DNA from: Segatella copri
GTDB taxonomy: Bacteria > Bacteroidota > Bacteroidia > Bacteroidales > Bacteroidaceae
Assembly: GCF_019249655.2 (NCBI RefSeq)
Contig: NZ_CP137557.1
Coordinates: 4,014,501-4,078,500, forward strand
Reading direction: 5' to 3'
DNA: 64,000 nt
Below, piece by piece: positions 35,362 to 44,434 of this stretch; the stretch's first letter is position 1; the number at the start of each line of letters is the position of its first letter. The position numbers and the translations under genes are program-made. The notes under the pieces are model-generated. The model was given only the letters and a program-made list of their open reading frames with translations. It had not been told where the DNA came from and did not search any database.

Positions 35362-36240
35362 ATGAAACATACATTATTATATATAGGTCTGCTCCTGGCA
35401 TCTTTCGTGATGCAGCCAGCTACTGTTCAGGCTAAAGCCCAGAAAGAGGCAAAGGTAGTTAAGCAGCTCGTGGTGCTCCATACCAACGACACCCATTCGT
35501 GCGTGATGCCCATCAATCCCAATCTTGCCGATACGGCGATGGCAAACCGTGGCGGCTATCTCCGCCGCGTAGCCATGATTAAGCAGGAGCGCAAGGCGAA
35601 TCCCGACCTGCTGCTCTTCGACAGTGGCGATTTCTCGCAGGGATCCCCTTATTATTCACTCTTCAAGGGCGATGTAGAGGTAGGGTTGATGAACGAGATG
35701 AAGTATGATGCCGCCACCATCGGCAACCACGAGTTTGATTTCGGCATCGACAACATGGTTCGCATCTTCAAGATGGCAAAGTTCCCTATCGTCTGCTCCA
35801 ACTACGATTTCGCGGGCACCGAATTGGCTTCCATCGTGAAGCCTTACGTGGTGCTGAAGCGCAAGGGGCTGAATATAGGCGTCTTCGGACTGGGTCCGGA
35901 ACTAGCCGGCTTGGTTACCGAAGCCAACTACGGTCCTATCAAATATCTCGACCCCATCGCCAAAGCGAAGGAGATGACGGAGATATTGAAGGAGAAGGAG
36001 AAGTGTGATGTCATCATCTGCATCTCCCATCTGGGCTGGAAGATAGATGGCATCGATGATTCCGAGGTAGCCCCAGCCACCCGCGACATTGACCTGATAC
36101 TGGGTGGTCATAGCCACACCTACTTCAAGCAGCTGGAATATCTGAACAATCTCGATGGCAAGCCAGTGCCTGTAGACCAGAACGGCAAGAGTGCCATCTG
36201 GGTAGGCAAGATGACATTGGATATTGTGAAGAATAAATAA
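35362..36240 (+). CDS. 5'-nucleotidase metallophosphatase domain protein (secreted)
   Basis: From ATG 35362 (an upstream TTG at 35350 is less likely) it has 292 residues with a signal peptide. Metal-binding motifs are HTNDTHS, DSGDFSQGSPYYS, GNHEFDFG, ISHLGW and GGHSHTYF, the complete calcineurin-like set. It is the catalytic half of a UshA-type enzyme and follows the binding half by 26 bases, filled with a GTTTATAG tract. A joint periplasmic enzyme is likely. Confidence 0.87.
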   Translation: MKHTLLYIGLLLASFVMQPATVQAKAQKEAKVVKQLVVLHTNDTHSCVMPINPNLADTAMANRGGYLRRVAMIKQERKANPDLLLFDSGDFSQGSPYYSLFKGDVEVGLMNEMKYDAATIGNHEFDFGIDNMVRIFKMAKFPIVCSNYDFAGTELASIVKPYVVLKRKGLNIGVFGLGPELAGLVTEANYGPIKYLDPIAKAKEMTEILKEKEKCDVIICISHLGWKIDGIDDSEVAPATRDIDLILGGHSHTYFKQLEYLNNLDGKPVPVDQNGKSAIWVGKMTLDIVKNK

Positions 36241-36262
36241 AACTTATACAAAGACAAAAAAC

Positions 36263-36297
36263 AAAAAGACTCCCCGAAAAGCACGGGGAGTCTTTTT
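36263..36297. terminator. Bidirectional terminator
   Basis: A 14-bp perfect stem (AAAAAGACTCCCCG with its complement) and 7-base loop, with A- and T-runs built into the arms, lies between the nucleotidase and GH43 genes. Confidence 0.88.
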
Positions 36298-36325
36298 GTT
36301 TTTTTATATCTTATCAGGAAAACTG

Positions 36326-37996
36326 TTATTCCTTGTTGGAAGAAGCATAGAGTCCGATGCAGGCTCCGAGGAAGCCGCCGCTCTTCTGGGTGCTCAGGTT
36401 AGAGGCATCCACGCCCTTGGCAAGCAGCTGCCAGCTGCCGCCTTCCTCGGCATAATAGAAATCATAATATCTGTCGTGACCTTCTACCTTCAGCTTCAGC
36501 TTGCCTGCCTTGATAGGGGCTGAGGCGATGGTGACGTTGTTCTTCTCGGCACGGGTCAGGGTAATCATCAGCTTGCCCTTCTTCATGGTCTTGCCCAACA
36601 CGAAGTTGTGGTCTTCCTTCTGGAGAAGTGCCAAACCTGCTATCTCCTTGTCGTTGCGAGGAGTGAAGTTGATTTCTGTCTCGGCAGAGAAGGTGCCGTG
36701 CTGCTGGCGTGCCCAGATGGCAGACATCGGTTCACGCTTGTAGATATTGCCTGGCAGCAGATTCATGTTCAGCTTGCCGTTTTCTACCTTATAGCAATCT
36801 GTAAAGTCGCGGAGGAACATCCAGCGTGGGTTCAAATCCTTCAGACCAACACCGTTGTCGGCTGCATCGAAGTTATCCACATAGCTGAAGTTGCCCGAGA
36901 AGTCATTCTTTGCGGCTGGCTTCAAACCTGCCTTTTCGCCTACTGTAGAAATAGGTGTGTTCTTGGCGAGAATCTCTGGCCATCCGTTTTTCCATGTTAC
37001 TGGCAGGAGATAGGTGTCGCGACCTGTGTTGTACATATCTTCCTCGTAAGGGCGGCAAGCCAGGAACACTGCCCACCAGTTGCCCCTGCCATCTTCTACG
37101 ATGTCGGCATGGCCGGCACTTGATACAGGGTCCTTGCGGTTTGGATCCAAGCCTGTGCGCTGGGTGAGGATAGGGTTGTTAGGGCATTCCTCCCATGGAC
37201 CCATCGGATTCTTGGCACGCAGGATTACCTCGCTGTGCCATCCGCCCGTACCGCCTTCTGCACACATCAGATAATAGAACTTGCCCTTCTTGAAGAGGTG
37301 TGGACCCTCAATCCAGATAGGACGAGCCTCAACATGGGTTCCGCCACGCAGAATCTCCTTGAAGTCGCCCTTGATGCTGTCGCCCTTCACGTCGAATTCG
37401 AAGCAGCGGATAGCACGCTGGCCCTCATAGTCGGCACCGCCTACCACCGGACCGTTGTGCACGATATAGCCCTTGCCGTTGTCATCGAAGAAGAAACTAG
37501 GGTCGATGCCGTCAATCTTCTTCAGATAGATAGGCTCGCTCCAGCCCTTGGATGGGTCCTTGGACTTGACGAAGAAGTTTCCGGCTCCCACGTTGGTGGT
37601 GATCATATAGAAGGTCTTGTTCTTCTTGTTATAGCTGATGGCTGGTGCGAAGATACCGCCTGATACATGCTGTCCCTTCAGAGGCACCTGCGATTGGCGG
37701 GTGAGCACATGTCCGGCAGGAGTCCAGTTTACCAAATCCTTGCTGGTAGAGAGAGGCACACCTGGGAAGAAGGTGAAGGATGAGTTCACCAGATAATAGG
37801 TGTCGCCCACGCGGCAGAGCGATGGGTCAGGATAGAAACCTGCCAGCACAGGGTTGTAATACTGATGAGTCTTGTCGATGGGCACGTTGAATCGTGCATC
37901 GTTGCCTGCATACTTGAAGTAGTCGAACTGAGCGTTCTGCGCCTGAGCTCCGGCAGCAAGCATCATCGAAAGCGATAAGATTGCTAATTTCTTCAT
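36326..37996 (-). CDS. GH43 glycoside hydrolase (beta-xylosidase/alpha-arabinofuranosidase)
   Basis: A 556-residue secreted enzyme. All three GH43 acids are present: D57 in YPDPS, D165 in GIDPSFF, E230 in WIEGPHL. The C-terminal beta-sandwich (about 370-556) is the common GH43 accessory domain. It probably removes xylose or arabinose from xylan fragments in the periplasm. It is read away from the hybrid regulator. Its promoter has the GTTAC element shared with the other xylan promoters. Confidence 0.9.
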   Translation of the reverse strand: MKKLAILSLSMMLAAGAQAQNAQFDYFKYAGNDARFNVPIDKTHQYYNPVLAGFYPDPSLCRVGDTYYLVNSSFTFFPGVPLSTSKDLVNWTPAGHVLTRQSQVPLKGQHVSGGIFAPAISYNKKNKTFYMITTNVGAGNFFVKSKDPSKGWSEPIYLKKIDGIDPSFFFDDNGKGYIVHNGPVVGGADYEGQRAIRCFEFDVKGDSIKGDFKEILRGGTHVEARPIWIEGPHLFKKGKFYYLMCAEGGTGGWHSEVILRAKNPMGPWEECPNNPILTQRTGLDPNRKDPVSSAGHADIVEDGRGNWWAVFLACRPYEEDMYNTGRDTYLLPVTWKNGWPEILAKNTPISTVGEKAGLKPAAKNDFSGNFSYVDNFDAADNGVGLKDLNPRWMFLRDFTDCYKVENGKLNMNLLPGNIYKREPMSAIWARQQHGTFSAETEINFTPRNDKEIAGLALLQKEDHNFVLGKTMKKGKLMITLTRAEKNNVTIASAPIKAGKLKLKVEGHDRYYDFYYAEEGGSWQLLAKGVDASNLSTQKSGGFLGACIGLYASSNKE

Positions 37997-38126
37997 TATG
38001 TCCGTTAATTTTTAAAGATTATATATTTCAAAGATTATATTTCAAAAGCTGCTGATTTTCTGTTCTTTTGATAAAAACAAAGCAGCGGAAAACCAAGAGG
38101 GTGATAAGCCTTTGGATTTTCCGCTG

Positions 38127-38171
38127 CAAAGTTACTGCTTTCTTTATAATCTTTCTTTTTGAAATGTAACC
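38127..38171 (-). promoter_or_regulatory. GH43 promoter with shared GTTAC element
   Basis: On the minus strand, GGTTACATTTC starts at 38171 and TAACTTTG starts at 38134, 37 bases apart. No TTTG at -33. A GCAGCGGAAAA inverted repeat (38082-38092 and 38116-38126) covers the predicted start site. Confidence 0.6.
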
Positions 38172-38246
38172 AAAACTTTTCGCTATGTTTCTTAGCCAGT
38201 CTGTATTGTTACATATAATTTTTATCTATCCTTTTTAGAAATGTTT

Positions 38247-41200
38247 CTACTCCTTTATGGCATTCTGCATGTATTCTCTAGGAGAACAGCCGTAGAGATT
38301 CTTGAACATGGTGCTGAAGCTTGCCGAATTGGAGAAACCGCAGATGTACATTACGTCGGTGATGCTCTGCTTGCCATCCTTCAGCAACTTGGCTGCCTGC
38401 TGCAGTCGGATGTTGCGGATGAAGCTGTGAGGAGTCTGGTTGGTCAGCTCCTTCATCTTGCGATGCAGGTGCACTCGGCTGATGCCCACCTTCTGGGCTA
38501 TCATATCGACACTCAGGTCGGAATCACCGATGTTCTCGTTAATCACCTCCATCACGCGCTGCATCAGTGCATCATCTGGAGTCTGAATCTTCCTTTGTTC
38601 CACCTTCTCCTCCTGACTCTCTTTGCCCGTAAACTTATTTTTCAGCGTGCGGCGCATGGTGAGCAGGTTGATGATGGTGCGGCGCAGGATGTCCATGTTG
38701 AATGGTTTCAGAATGTAGGCATCTGCTCCGGTCTGCAAACCTTCCAGCTGGTCTTCTTCTCGGCTCTTGGCGGTGAGCAGGATGATAGGCACATCGTTGG
38801 TATTGATATTTGCCTTCAGCTTGGTGCAGAGGGTGGTTCCGTCCATTTCCGGCATCATCACGTCGCTGATGATGAGGTCTGGCTTGTTCTTCAGAATCTC
38901 GTTCAGTGCCACCTTGCCGTTAGGATAGGTGCGTATCTTGAAGTCGCTGGCGAGCTGTGCCTTCAGATAGTCCTGGATATCCTCCTCGTCTTCCACAATC
39001 ACGATTTCAGCCTTGTTTCCCCTTGCTGAGGCTGGCAGCTTGCTCTGCATATCCGTTGTTATGGCTGCGCTTTCGGATTTTTCGGCATTTTCCGTCTCCT
39101 TCACCTCCTGTTCCAGCTGTTTCACCTCGGCAAGTTCCAGGTTCTGTTTTTCCTTCACCTCTTCTTCGTCGATGAGTTCTTCGGGTTTCAGATGGTCCTT
39201 GCCCAGCGGAATGCGGATGATGAACTCGCTGCCGTGCTCAAACTTGCTTCCCTTCTCGCCCTCGTTGTTGCGGGCAGAGATGGAGCCGTAGTGCAGTTCC
39301 ACGAGCGAGCGGGTGAGGTCGAGACCGATGCCTGTGCCTATGTTGCGGTCGTTAGGGTCGGAAGGACTCTGGTAGAAGCGCTGGAAGATGGTTTCCAGCT
39401 TATCCTTCGGGATGCCGATGCCGCTGTCCTTGATGCTGATGTAGGCATGGTGGTCGGTGTGGGTGAGCGAGAGGAGGATGTGGCCTGCCGTAGGGGTGAA
39501 CTTGAAGGCGTTCGAAAGGATGTTGATAATCACCTTGTCGAAGTTGTTTCGGTCTATCCATACGGGCAGTTCTTCGCTGTCATGCTGATATTCGAAGTCG
39601 ATGTTCTTGGCCAGAGCCTGCTGCTTGAAGAGTTCGTATTCCTCGTTGATGAACGCCACCATATCGGTCTGGCACATGCGCATCATCATCTGTCCCTTGT
39701 CTATCTTTCTCAGGTCCATCATCTGGTTGATGAGGTGGAGGATACGTTCCGAGTTCTTTCGGATAATCTCGTAGATGCCCTGACGGTGAGGCTCCTTGTC
39801 TTCCTTGATGAGCGAGAGCAGCGGCGTGATGATGAGCGTGAGCGGCGTACGGATTTCATGACTGATGTTCATGAAGAACTTGATCTTCGCCTCGCCCATC
39901 TCTTCGGCGTGGATGTGCTGCTGCAGGATGAGCTGGTCTTCCATCTGGTGCTTGCGGTGGCGCAGGTAGAGCATGATGGCTGCTATGAGAAGCAGCAGAT
40001 AGAAGAGCTTTGCCCAGATGCTGGCATACCAGGCTGGGTGAATGGTGATGGTGAACTCCTTCACCGGTGTTTCGTAGCCGTTGCAGATGGCCTTGATGCG
40101 GTATTTGTATCTGCCTGGAGCCATGTGAGAGAAGGCAAGTTCGTTCTGTCCGGCTGGCACGGTGCGCCAGGCATCGCCGTTGATGCTGTACACATAGCTT
40201 ATCTGCTCCACATCATTATAGGTGAGGGTAGAGAGCTGCAGGGTAAAGGTGTTGTCTTCGTGAGAAAGCTGGAAATCACGGGACAAGGTTGACCAGTTGT
40301 CCGTGATGGTATAGCTGCCCGACTTCATGCCCGGAGTCACCATCTTGTTGTTCAAGATGAAACCCGAGATAACTACCTTTGCCTGCCATGGGTGCTGTCT
40401 TACTTGGTCTGCCTGGAACCAGTTGAGTCCGCCCGAACCGCCCATCAGGATGGTTTTTCCATCCTGTGTGGTGCATACGGAAGCGTCGCTGAACTCGTTG
40501 CTCTGCAGTCCGCTTTCGGCATAGAACTTGGTGATTGTTCCGCTCTTGAGAGCCAGTTTGTTGAGTCCCTTGATGGTTCCTAACCATATATTGCCCTGGT
40601 AGTCCTCGGTAATGCTTGCCACGCAGTTGTCGGTGAGTCCGTTGGCTGTGGTATACAGTTTTGGCTTGATGCCTTTCCTGAAGTCGAAGCAGAAGGCTCC
40701 ATCCTCGGTGCCATACCATACGTGGTCTTTGCTATCTACAAACACGCAGTGCGAAAAACTGTTTTTGTTCAGGCAGTTGATGCCCTTGAAGGTGGAAACC
40801 CAGCTGTTTCGCTTGCGGTCGAGGCACGCCAGTCCCACAGAGGTGGCTATATACACGTGGCTGCCATCCTTTGATAAGGCCATCTTGATGAGGTAATCGT
40901 TGGGCAGGCTGTTGACCTTGATGTTGTTATCTGCACCATATTTAGCCTTGTAGTTCCTTCGGCTTCCGTCTTTCTGCAGGCAGAAGAGACCTTCGCCCAT
41001 GGTGGCTATCCAGATGTTGCCCTGTGGGTCTTGCTTGATATCGAAGATGCCCACCGACTTGCTGATGCCCAAATCAACGGGGTGGAAGCTTCCGGCTGCA
41101 TCCATATAGCCCAGACCGTCGGTATAGGTTCCCACCCAGGTCCTGCCCTGTTGGTCCTTACAGAGGGTGAGCACGGTGTTCTGGTTCAGGAAATGTCCCT

Positions 41201-42335
41201 CTACGCTGCGGGTTGCTATATTAAATAGGTATAGGCCATCCTTGTCGGTACCCACCCACACCTGGTTGCCCTGGTTGATGCTGAGGCTGGTAACGCAGTT
41301 TTCGCCAATCACGTTGCGGTTGCCCAGGCGGAAGCCCATATAGTTGAAGTCGTTCTGTATGTTGCGCTGCATGAACACGCCTTTCTGCAGCATGCTCACC
41401 CAGATGTTGCCCTGGTTGTCTTCTATGATGCTGGTTATCTTGCTTTTTGCCAGGTTCACCAGTCGGCTGAAGAGCGGGTTATCCTGCAGGAATCCGGTCT
41501 GAGGGTCATATACATAGATGCCCAGTCCGTCGCAGCCGATATAGAGTTTGTTGTTGCGGCTGATATAGATGTTCTCGATGGGCAGGTTTCCGATGTTGCT
41601 GATTCGGGTAAAGGCGTTGCTTCCTGCCCTGAGCAGATATACGCCCTGGTTCTTGCTGGCGAGATAGATGTTGCCCAGGGCATCCTGCAGGATATCCTGT
41701 GCGCCCACGCCTTCGGTACCGGAAAAGTGGGAGGTGACTCTGCCGTTAGTTTCCTTGCGGTAGAGTTTTCCGTCTTCGGTGATGATCCAGAGTCTGCCCC
41801 GTTTGTCTTCCAGGAGTTTGAGGATATATTTCAGTTTTTCCACCTCTCCCTTCATGGCATGGCATTTTTGTTCATCCTGCTTTTTGAGCATGATGCCATA
41901 ACCGGATGTAGCCACGGCTACGTCTTTATTCTTCAGGGGATATACCTGCTTTACGTAGGTGGCGAGTTCTCCGCCTTTGGAATCGAGCATAGGGATTTTT
42001 AGGAATTCGCTTCCCGTAAATTCCAATAGAGAGTTGTTGGTACCTAGCAGGATATGTTCCTTCTCGTCTTGAGCAATGCTATTGATGTAGTTGCTGTTGA
42101 GACCTAAAAAATTTGACATATCCTTCTTTATTACGGTGATGTGGTAACCATCGTAGGTGTTCAAACCGTTGCGGGTGGCTATCCAGATGAATCCGCTCTT
42201 GTCCTGGAACACCTGCGTGGCGAAGTTACTCGAGAGCTGATTGTCTGTGTTAAAGAGTTTGCCGCTCTGTGCCCATGCCTGGATGGAGAAGAGGCAAATC
42301 ATCATCGTGATGATTAATTGGTTTATAGTTTTCAT
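38247..42335 (-). CDS. Hybrid two-component system regulator of the xylan locus
   Basis: A 1362-residue one-protein signalling system. It has a signal peptide and a periplasmic two-propeller sensor made of repeats such as GNIWIATMGEGLF and GNIWLGTIKGLNKL, closing with a YYY-type domain. Then comes a membrane helix (about 775-795). The kinase has H826 in NISHEIRTPL and N/G boxes (IINILSNAFKF, DSGIGIP, GTGIGLDLT). A Glu/Lys-rich linker follows, then a receiver with D1158 (IISDVMMPEMDG) and an AraC-type DNA-binding domain (about 1260-1358). Location between GH43 and the GH5/xus genes indicates control of xylan use. Confidence 0.93.
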   Translation of the reverse strand: MKTINQLIITMMICLFSIQAWAQSGKLFNTDNQLSSNFATQVFQDKSGFIWIATRNGLNTYDGYHITVIKKDMSNFLGLNSNYINSIAQDEKEHILLGTNNSLLEFTGSEFLKIPMLDSKGGELATYVKQVYPLKNKDVAVATSGYGIMLKKQDEQKCHAMKGEVEKLKYILKLLEDKRGRLWIITEDGKLYRKETNGRVTSHFSGTEGVGAQDILQDALGNIYLASKNQGVYLLRAGSNAFTRISNIGNLPIENIYISRNNKLYIGCDGLGIYVYDPQTGFLQDNPLFSRLVNLAKSKITSIIEDNQGNIWVSMLQKGVFMQRNIQNDFNYMGFRLGNRNVIGENCVTSLSINQGNQVWVGTDKDGLYLFNIATRSVEGHFLNQNTVLTLCKDQQGRTWVGTYTDGLGYMDAAGSFHPVDLGISKSVGIFDIKQDPQGNIWIATMGEGLFCLQKDGSRRNYKAKYGADNNIKVNSLPNDYLIKMALSKDGSHVYIATSVGLACLDRKRNSWVSTFKGINCLNKNSFSHCVFVDSKDHVWYGTEDGAFCFDFRKGIKPKLYTTANGLTDNCVASITEDYQGNIWLGTIKGLNKLALKSGTITKFYAESGLQSNEFSDASVCTTQDGKTILMGGSGGLNWFQADQVRQHPWQAKVVISGFILNNKMVTPGMKSGSYTITDNWSTLSRDFQLSHEDNTFTLQLSTLTYNDVEQISYVYSINGDAWRTVPAGQNELAFSHMAPGRYKYRIKAICNGYETPVKEFTITIHPAWYASIWAKLFYLLLLIAAIMLYLRHRKHQMEDQLILQQHIHAEEMGEAKIKFFMNISHEIRTPLTLIITPLLSLIKEDKEPHRQGIYEIIRKNSERILHLINQMMDLRKIDKGQMMMRMCQTDMVAFINEEYELFKQQALAKNIDFEYQHDSEELPVWIDRNNFDKVIINILSNAFKFTPTAGHILLSLTHTDHHAYISIKDSGIGIPKDKLETIFQRFYQSPSDPNDRNIGTGIGLDLTRSLVELHYGSISARNNEGEKGSKFEHGSEFIIRIPLGKDHLKPEELIDEEEVKEKQNLELAEVKQLEQEVKETENAEKSESAAITTDMQSKLPASARGNKAEIVIVEDEEDIQDYLKAQLASDFKIRTYPNGKVALNEILKNKPDLIISDVMMPEMDGTTLCTKLKANINTNDVPIILLTAKSREEDQLEGLQTGADAYILKPFNMDILRRTIINLLTMRRTLKNKFTGKESQEEKVEQRKIQTPDDALMQRVMEVINENIGDSDLSVDMIAQKVGISRVHLHRKMKELTNQTPHSFIRNIRLQQAAKLLKDGKQSITDVMYICGFSNSASFSTMFKNLYGCSPREYMQNAIKE

Positions 42336-42372
42336 GTTTCTTGTTTATATTTAGAGTGTTATTTTTTGGTTG

Positions 42373-42380
42373 CAAAAGTA
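42373..42380 (-). promoter_or_regulatory. -7 box for the hybrid regulator gene
   Basis: TACTTTTG on the minus strand, 38 bases before the ATG. It lacks the GTTAC element of the xylan promoters, so the regulator gene itself is probably not controlled the same way. Confidence 0.45.
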
Positions 42381-42469
42381 CGATTTTTAGTTGGAATATC
42401 CCAATAATTCTTTCTTTTTTTGATTACAGGAAACAAATAATATGCCTTTTGGCGTTCATTATCGGTTGA

Positions 42470-42566
42470 TGTTACATGACGGAAAGTATATGTTACACGA
42501 CTAAACTCCTCATAAACTATCGGTTACGCAGGATAAAGCCTGTTTCCCGATTTTTTCATACCTTTG
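42470..42566 (+). promoter_or_regulatory. GH5 promoter with GTTAC elements
   Basis: TGTTACATGAC at 42470 and TGTTACACGAC at 42491 (21 apart) precede GGTTACGCAGG at 42522, which starts 37 bases before the -7 box TACCTTTG (42559-42566). No TTTG at -33. The leader is nearly 300 bases. Confidence 0.65.
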
Positions 42567-42755
42567 CCCCGTCAAACAGAGCCAATTTTGCATTGGCATT
42601 AGGTTAGGTTTATTGTGAAATATGCGAAACAGCAGTTTTTTGAATGATTTTAGTTAGAATGGTTTTAGTTAGTTTAATATAGGTTTATAGCATTTGAGTT
42701 CAATTTTAAATGAACATATTATGATTGAAAAGATCATGATTAATTGGTTTTCTAG

Positions 42756-42783
42756 GAATGGTGCGTAGGGATACGCGCCATTC
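42756..42783 (+). terminator. 12-bp hairpin in the GH5 leader
   Basis: GAATGGTGCGTA pairs with TACGCGCCATTC (one G-T pair) around GGGA, 85 bases before the ATG. The following TCTTTAAAG is only weakly U-rich, so attenuation, RNA stability or translation control are all possible. Elsewhere in 42336-42868 I see only AT-rich sequence. Confidence 0.5.
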
Positions 42784-42868
42784 TCTTTAAAGGTAACTAA
42801 GATTGTTTTTCGGGCTTAACAATTAATTGACAATTTGGAAAAGTGATAAAATCTAAAAATAAGATAAC

Positions 42869-44290
42869 ATGAACAGAACGAAATTTTTCATGTCCCTGGC
42901 TCTTGCGATGTTTGCAATGGTGGGGAATGCGGCTGCCAATCCAGCCCAGACGACTGACGGAAATTTGCCGGCTCTGCGTGTAGAAGGCAAGAATCTGGTT
43001 GATGCCAACGGCAAGACCGTGGTGCTGCATGGTGTGATGGATACCCCCAACCGCTACTTCAACGGCTGGCGATGGCAACAGTGGAAGGCTGACTATTCGG
43101 AAGCCGACATCAAGCCTTGCCTGGAATATTTCTCCAAGCAGTTTGCTGCCATCACCGACAAGGAGCAGGGCGCTTACTGCACTGTGTTCCGTCTGCACAT
43201 GGATCCTTGCTGGACCAACGATCCTACGAAGAAGGCAGAGAACGAGGCTGATATCTCGGCATTCAAAATGGCGCGCTATCGCCTCTATCTCCAGAAACTT
43301 TATATCCCATTGATCAAGGATGCCATTGCTCATGGGCTTTATGTCATCGTTCGTCCACCGGGAGTCTGTCCTCAGGACATTAGTGTAGGCGATAAGTACA
43401 ACCGCTACCTGAAGGCAGTGTGGAAGGCCTTTGCTGCCGATGAGTATATCCGGCAGAATTCGGGTATTATCTCTATCGAACTTGCCAACGAGCCGGTGAG
43501 GGTTCATCTGAGTGATGGCTCTAATTCGGATAAAGCACTGCATGATTACTTCCAGCCGGTGGTTGACGAGATTCGCGCGCAGGGCTTCAAGGGAATCATC
43601 TGGGTGCCGGGTGCGGGCTATCAGAGCCAGTATCAGAATTACGCCAAGCATCCTATCACCGACAGCGAGGATAATTTCTCGTATGCCGTACATGTATATT
43701 CCGGCTGGTATGGCAACATGACCGACAAGAATTGCAATCACGATACCTTTATCCGCAACTTCAAGAGTCAGGTGCCGATGGTAGAGACAAAGCCTATCAT
43801 GGTAACGGAGATAGACTGGAGTCCGGAAGACCCTGACAAGGCGAACGAAGGCCACTACAACGAATGGGGCCAGTGGACTCAGCCTAACCTGGGCAGCTGG
43901 GCAACGGCATCCACCTCGAAATGGGGAATGGCATGGAAGGCAGTTCACGACCATTTCGGCAACATCGGTATGACCATCACCCATCCGCAGGAGTATTACG
44001 ACATAGACGAGTATCTGAAGACGGGCAAGGTGATTCCGGGCTTCCAGAATGCCAAGAAGCACAATCTCTTTGAAGAGTGCTGCGGCTATGCCTGCATGAA
44101 CTGGTACAAGGAATGGTACATGAAACAGACGGATACGGGAATTGAGCAGAAAGTGAACGATGCTGAGGTTGTCGCCACCTATTATTATAATATAGCTGGT
44201 GTAAAAGTGAATAAACCTGAAAAAGGTATTTATGTAGTAAAACAATTGTTAAAGGACGGAAAAGCCCGTTCTTACAAAGTATGTTATTAA
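42869..44290 (+). CDS. GH5 endoglycanase, probable xylanase
   Basis: A 473-residue secreted enzyme. Signal peptide to about residue 23, then the GH5 barrel: acid/base E208 in IELANEPV and nucleophile E314 in VTEIDWS. The C-terminal 45 residues (YYYNIAGVKVNKPEKGIYVV) match the tail of the esterase at 60616 and the protein at 59680, and look like a surface-sorting or anchoring tail. The locus suggests xylan or arabinoxylan as substrate; subfamily not determined. Confidence 0.85.
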   Translation: MNRTKFFMSLALAMFAMVGNAAANPAQTTDGNLPALRVEGKNLVDANGKTVVLHGVMDTPNRYFNGWRWQQWKADYSEADIKPCLEYFSKQFAAITDKEQGAYCTVFRLHMDPCWTNDPTKKAENEADISAFKMARYRLYLQKLYIPLIKDAIAHGLYVIVRPPGVCPQDISVGDKYNRYLKAVWKAFAADEYIRQNSGIISIELANEPVRVHLSDGSNSDKALHDYFQPVVDEIRAQGFKGIIWVPGAGYQSQYQNYAKHPITDSEDNFSYAVHVYSGWYGNMTDKNCNHDTFIRNFKSQVPMVETKPIMVTEIDWSPEDPDKANEGHYNEWGQWTQPNLGSWATASTSKWGMAWKAVHDHFGNIGMTITHPQEYYDIDEYLKTGKVIPGFQNAKKHNLFEECCGYACMNWYKEWYMKQTDTGIEQKVNDAEVVATYYYNIAGVKVNKPEKGIYVVKQLLKDGKARSYKVCY

Positions 44291-44347
44291 CGGCAAAGTA
44301 TCTGTTACAAGAGACAAAGTGCATCTGAACTGAAATAAGTATCTTTG
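44282..44347 (+). promoter_or_regulatory. xus operon promoter with GTTAC element
   Basis: TGTTACAAGAG at 44303 starts 37 bases before the -7 box TATCTTTG (44340-44347); a weaker copy, TGTTATTAACG, lies exactly 21 bases further upstream at 44282. No TTTG at -33. The transcript would run through xyn10C. Confidence 0.65.
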
Positions 44348-44434
44348 CACCCGTGAAACTGAAAAAATAACGTGAACATAAAATATTAAGCATAAATCAA
44401 AAATGAATAGAACATGATTGAACAAGTCTTAACA

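Noticed and set aside
42797..44245. 482-residue minus-strand frame opposite the GH5 gene
   Set aside because: The plus-strand GH5 has a signal peptide, catalytic Glu motifs and a promoter; the minus frame shows no family features.
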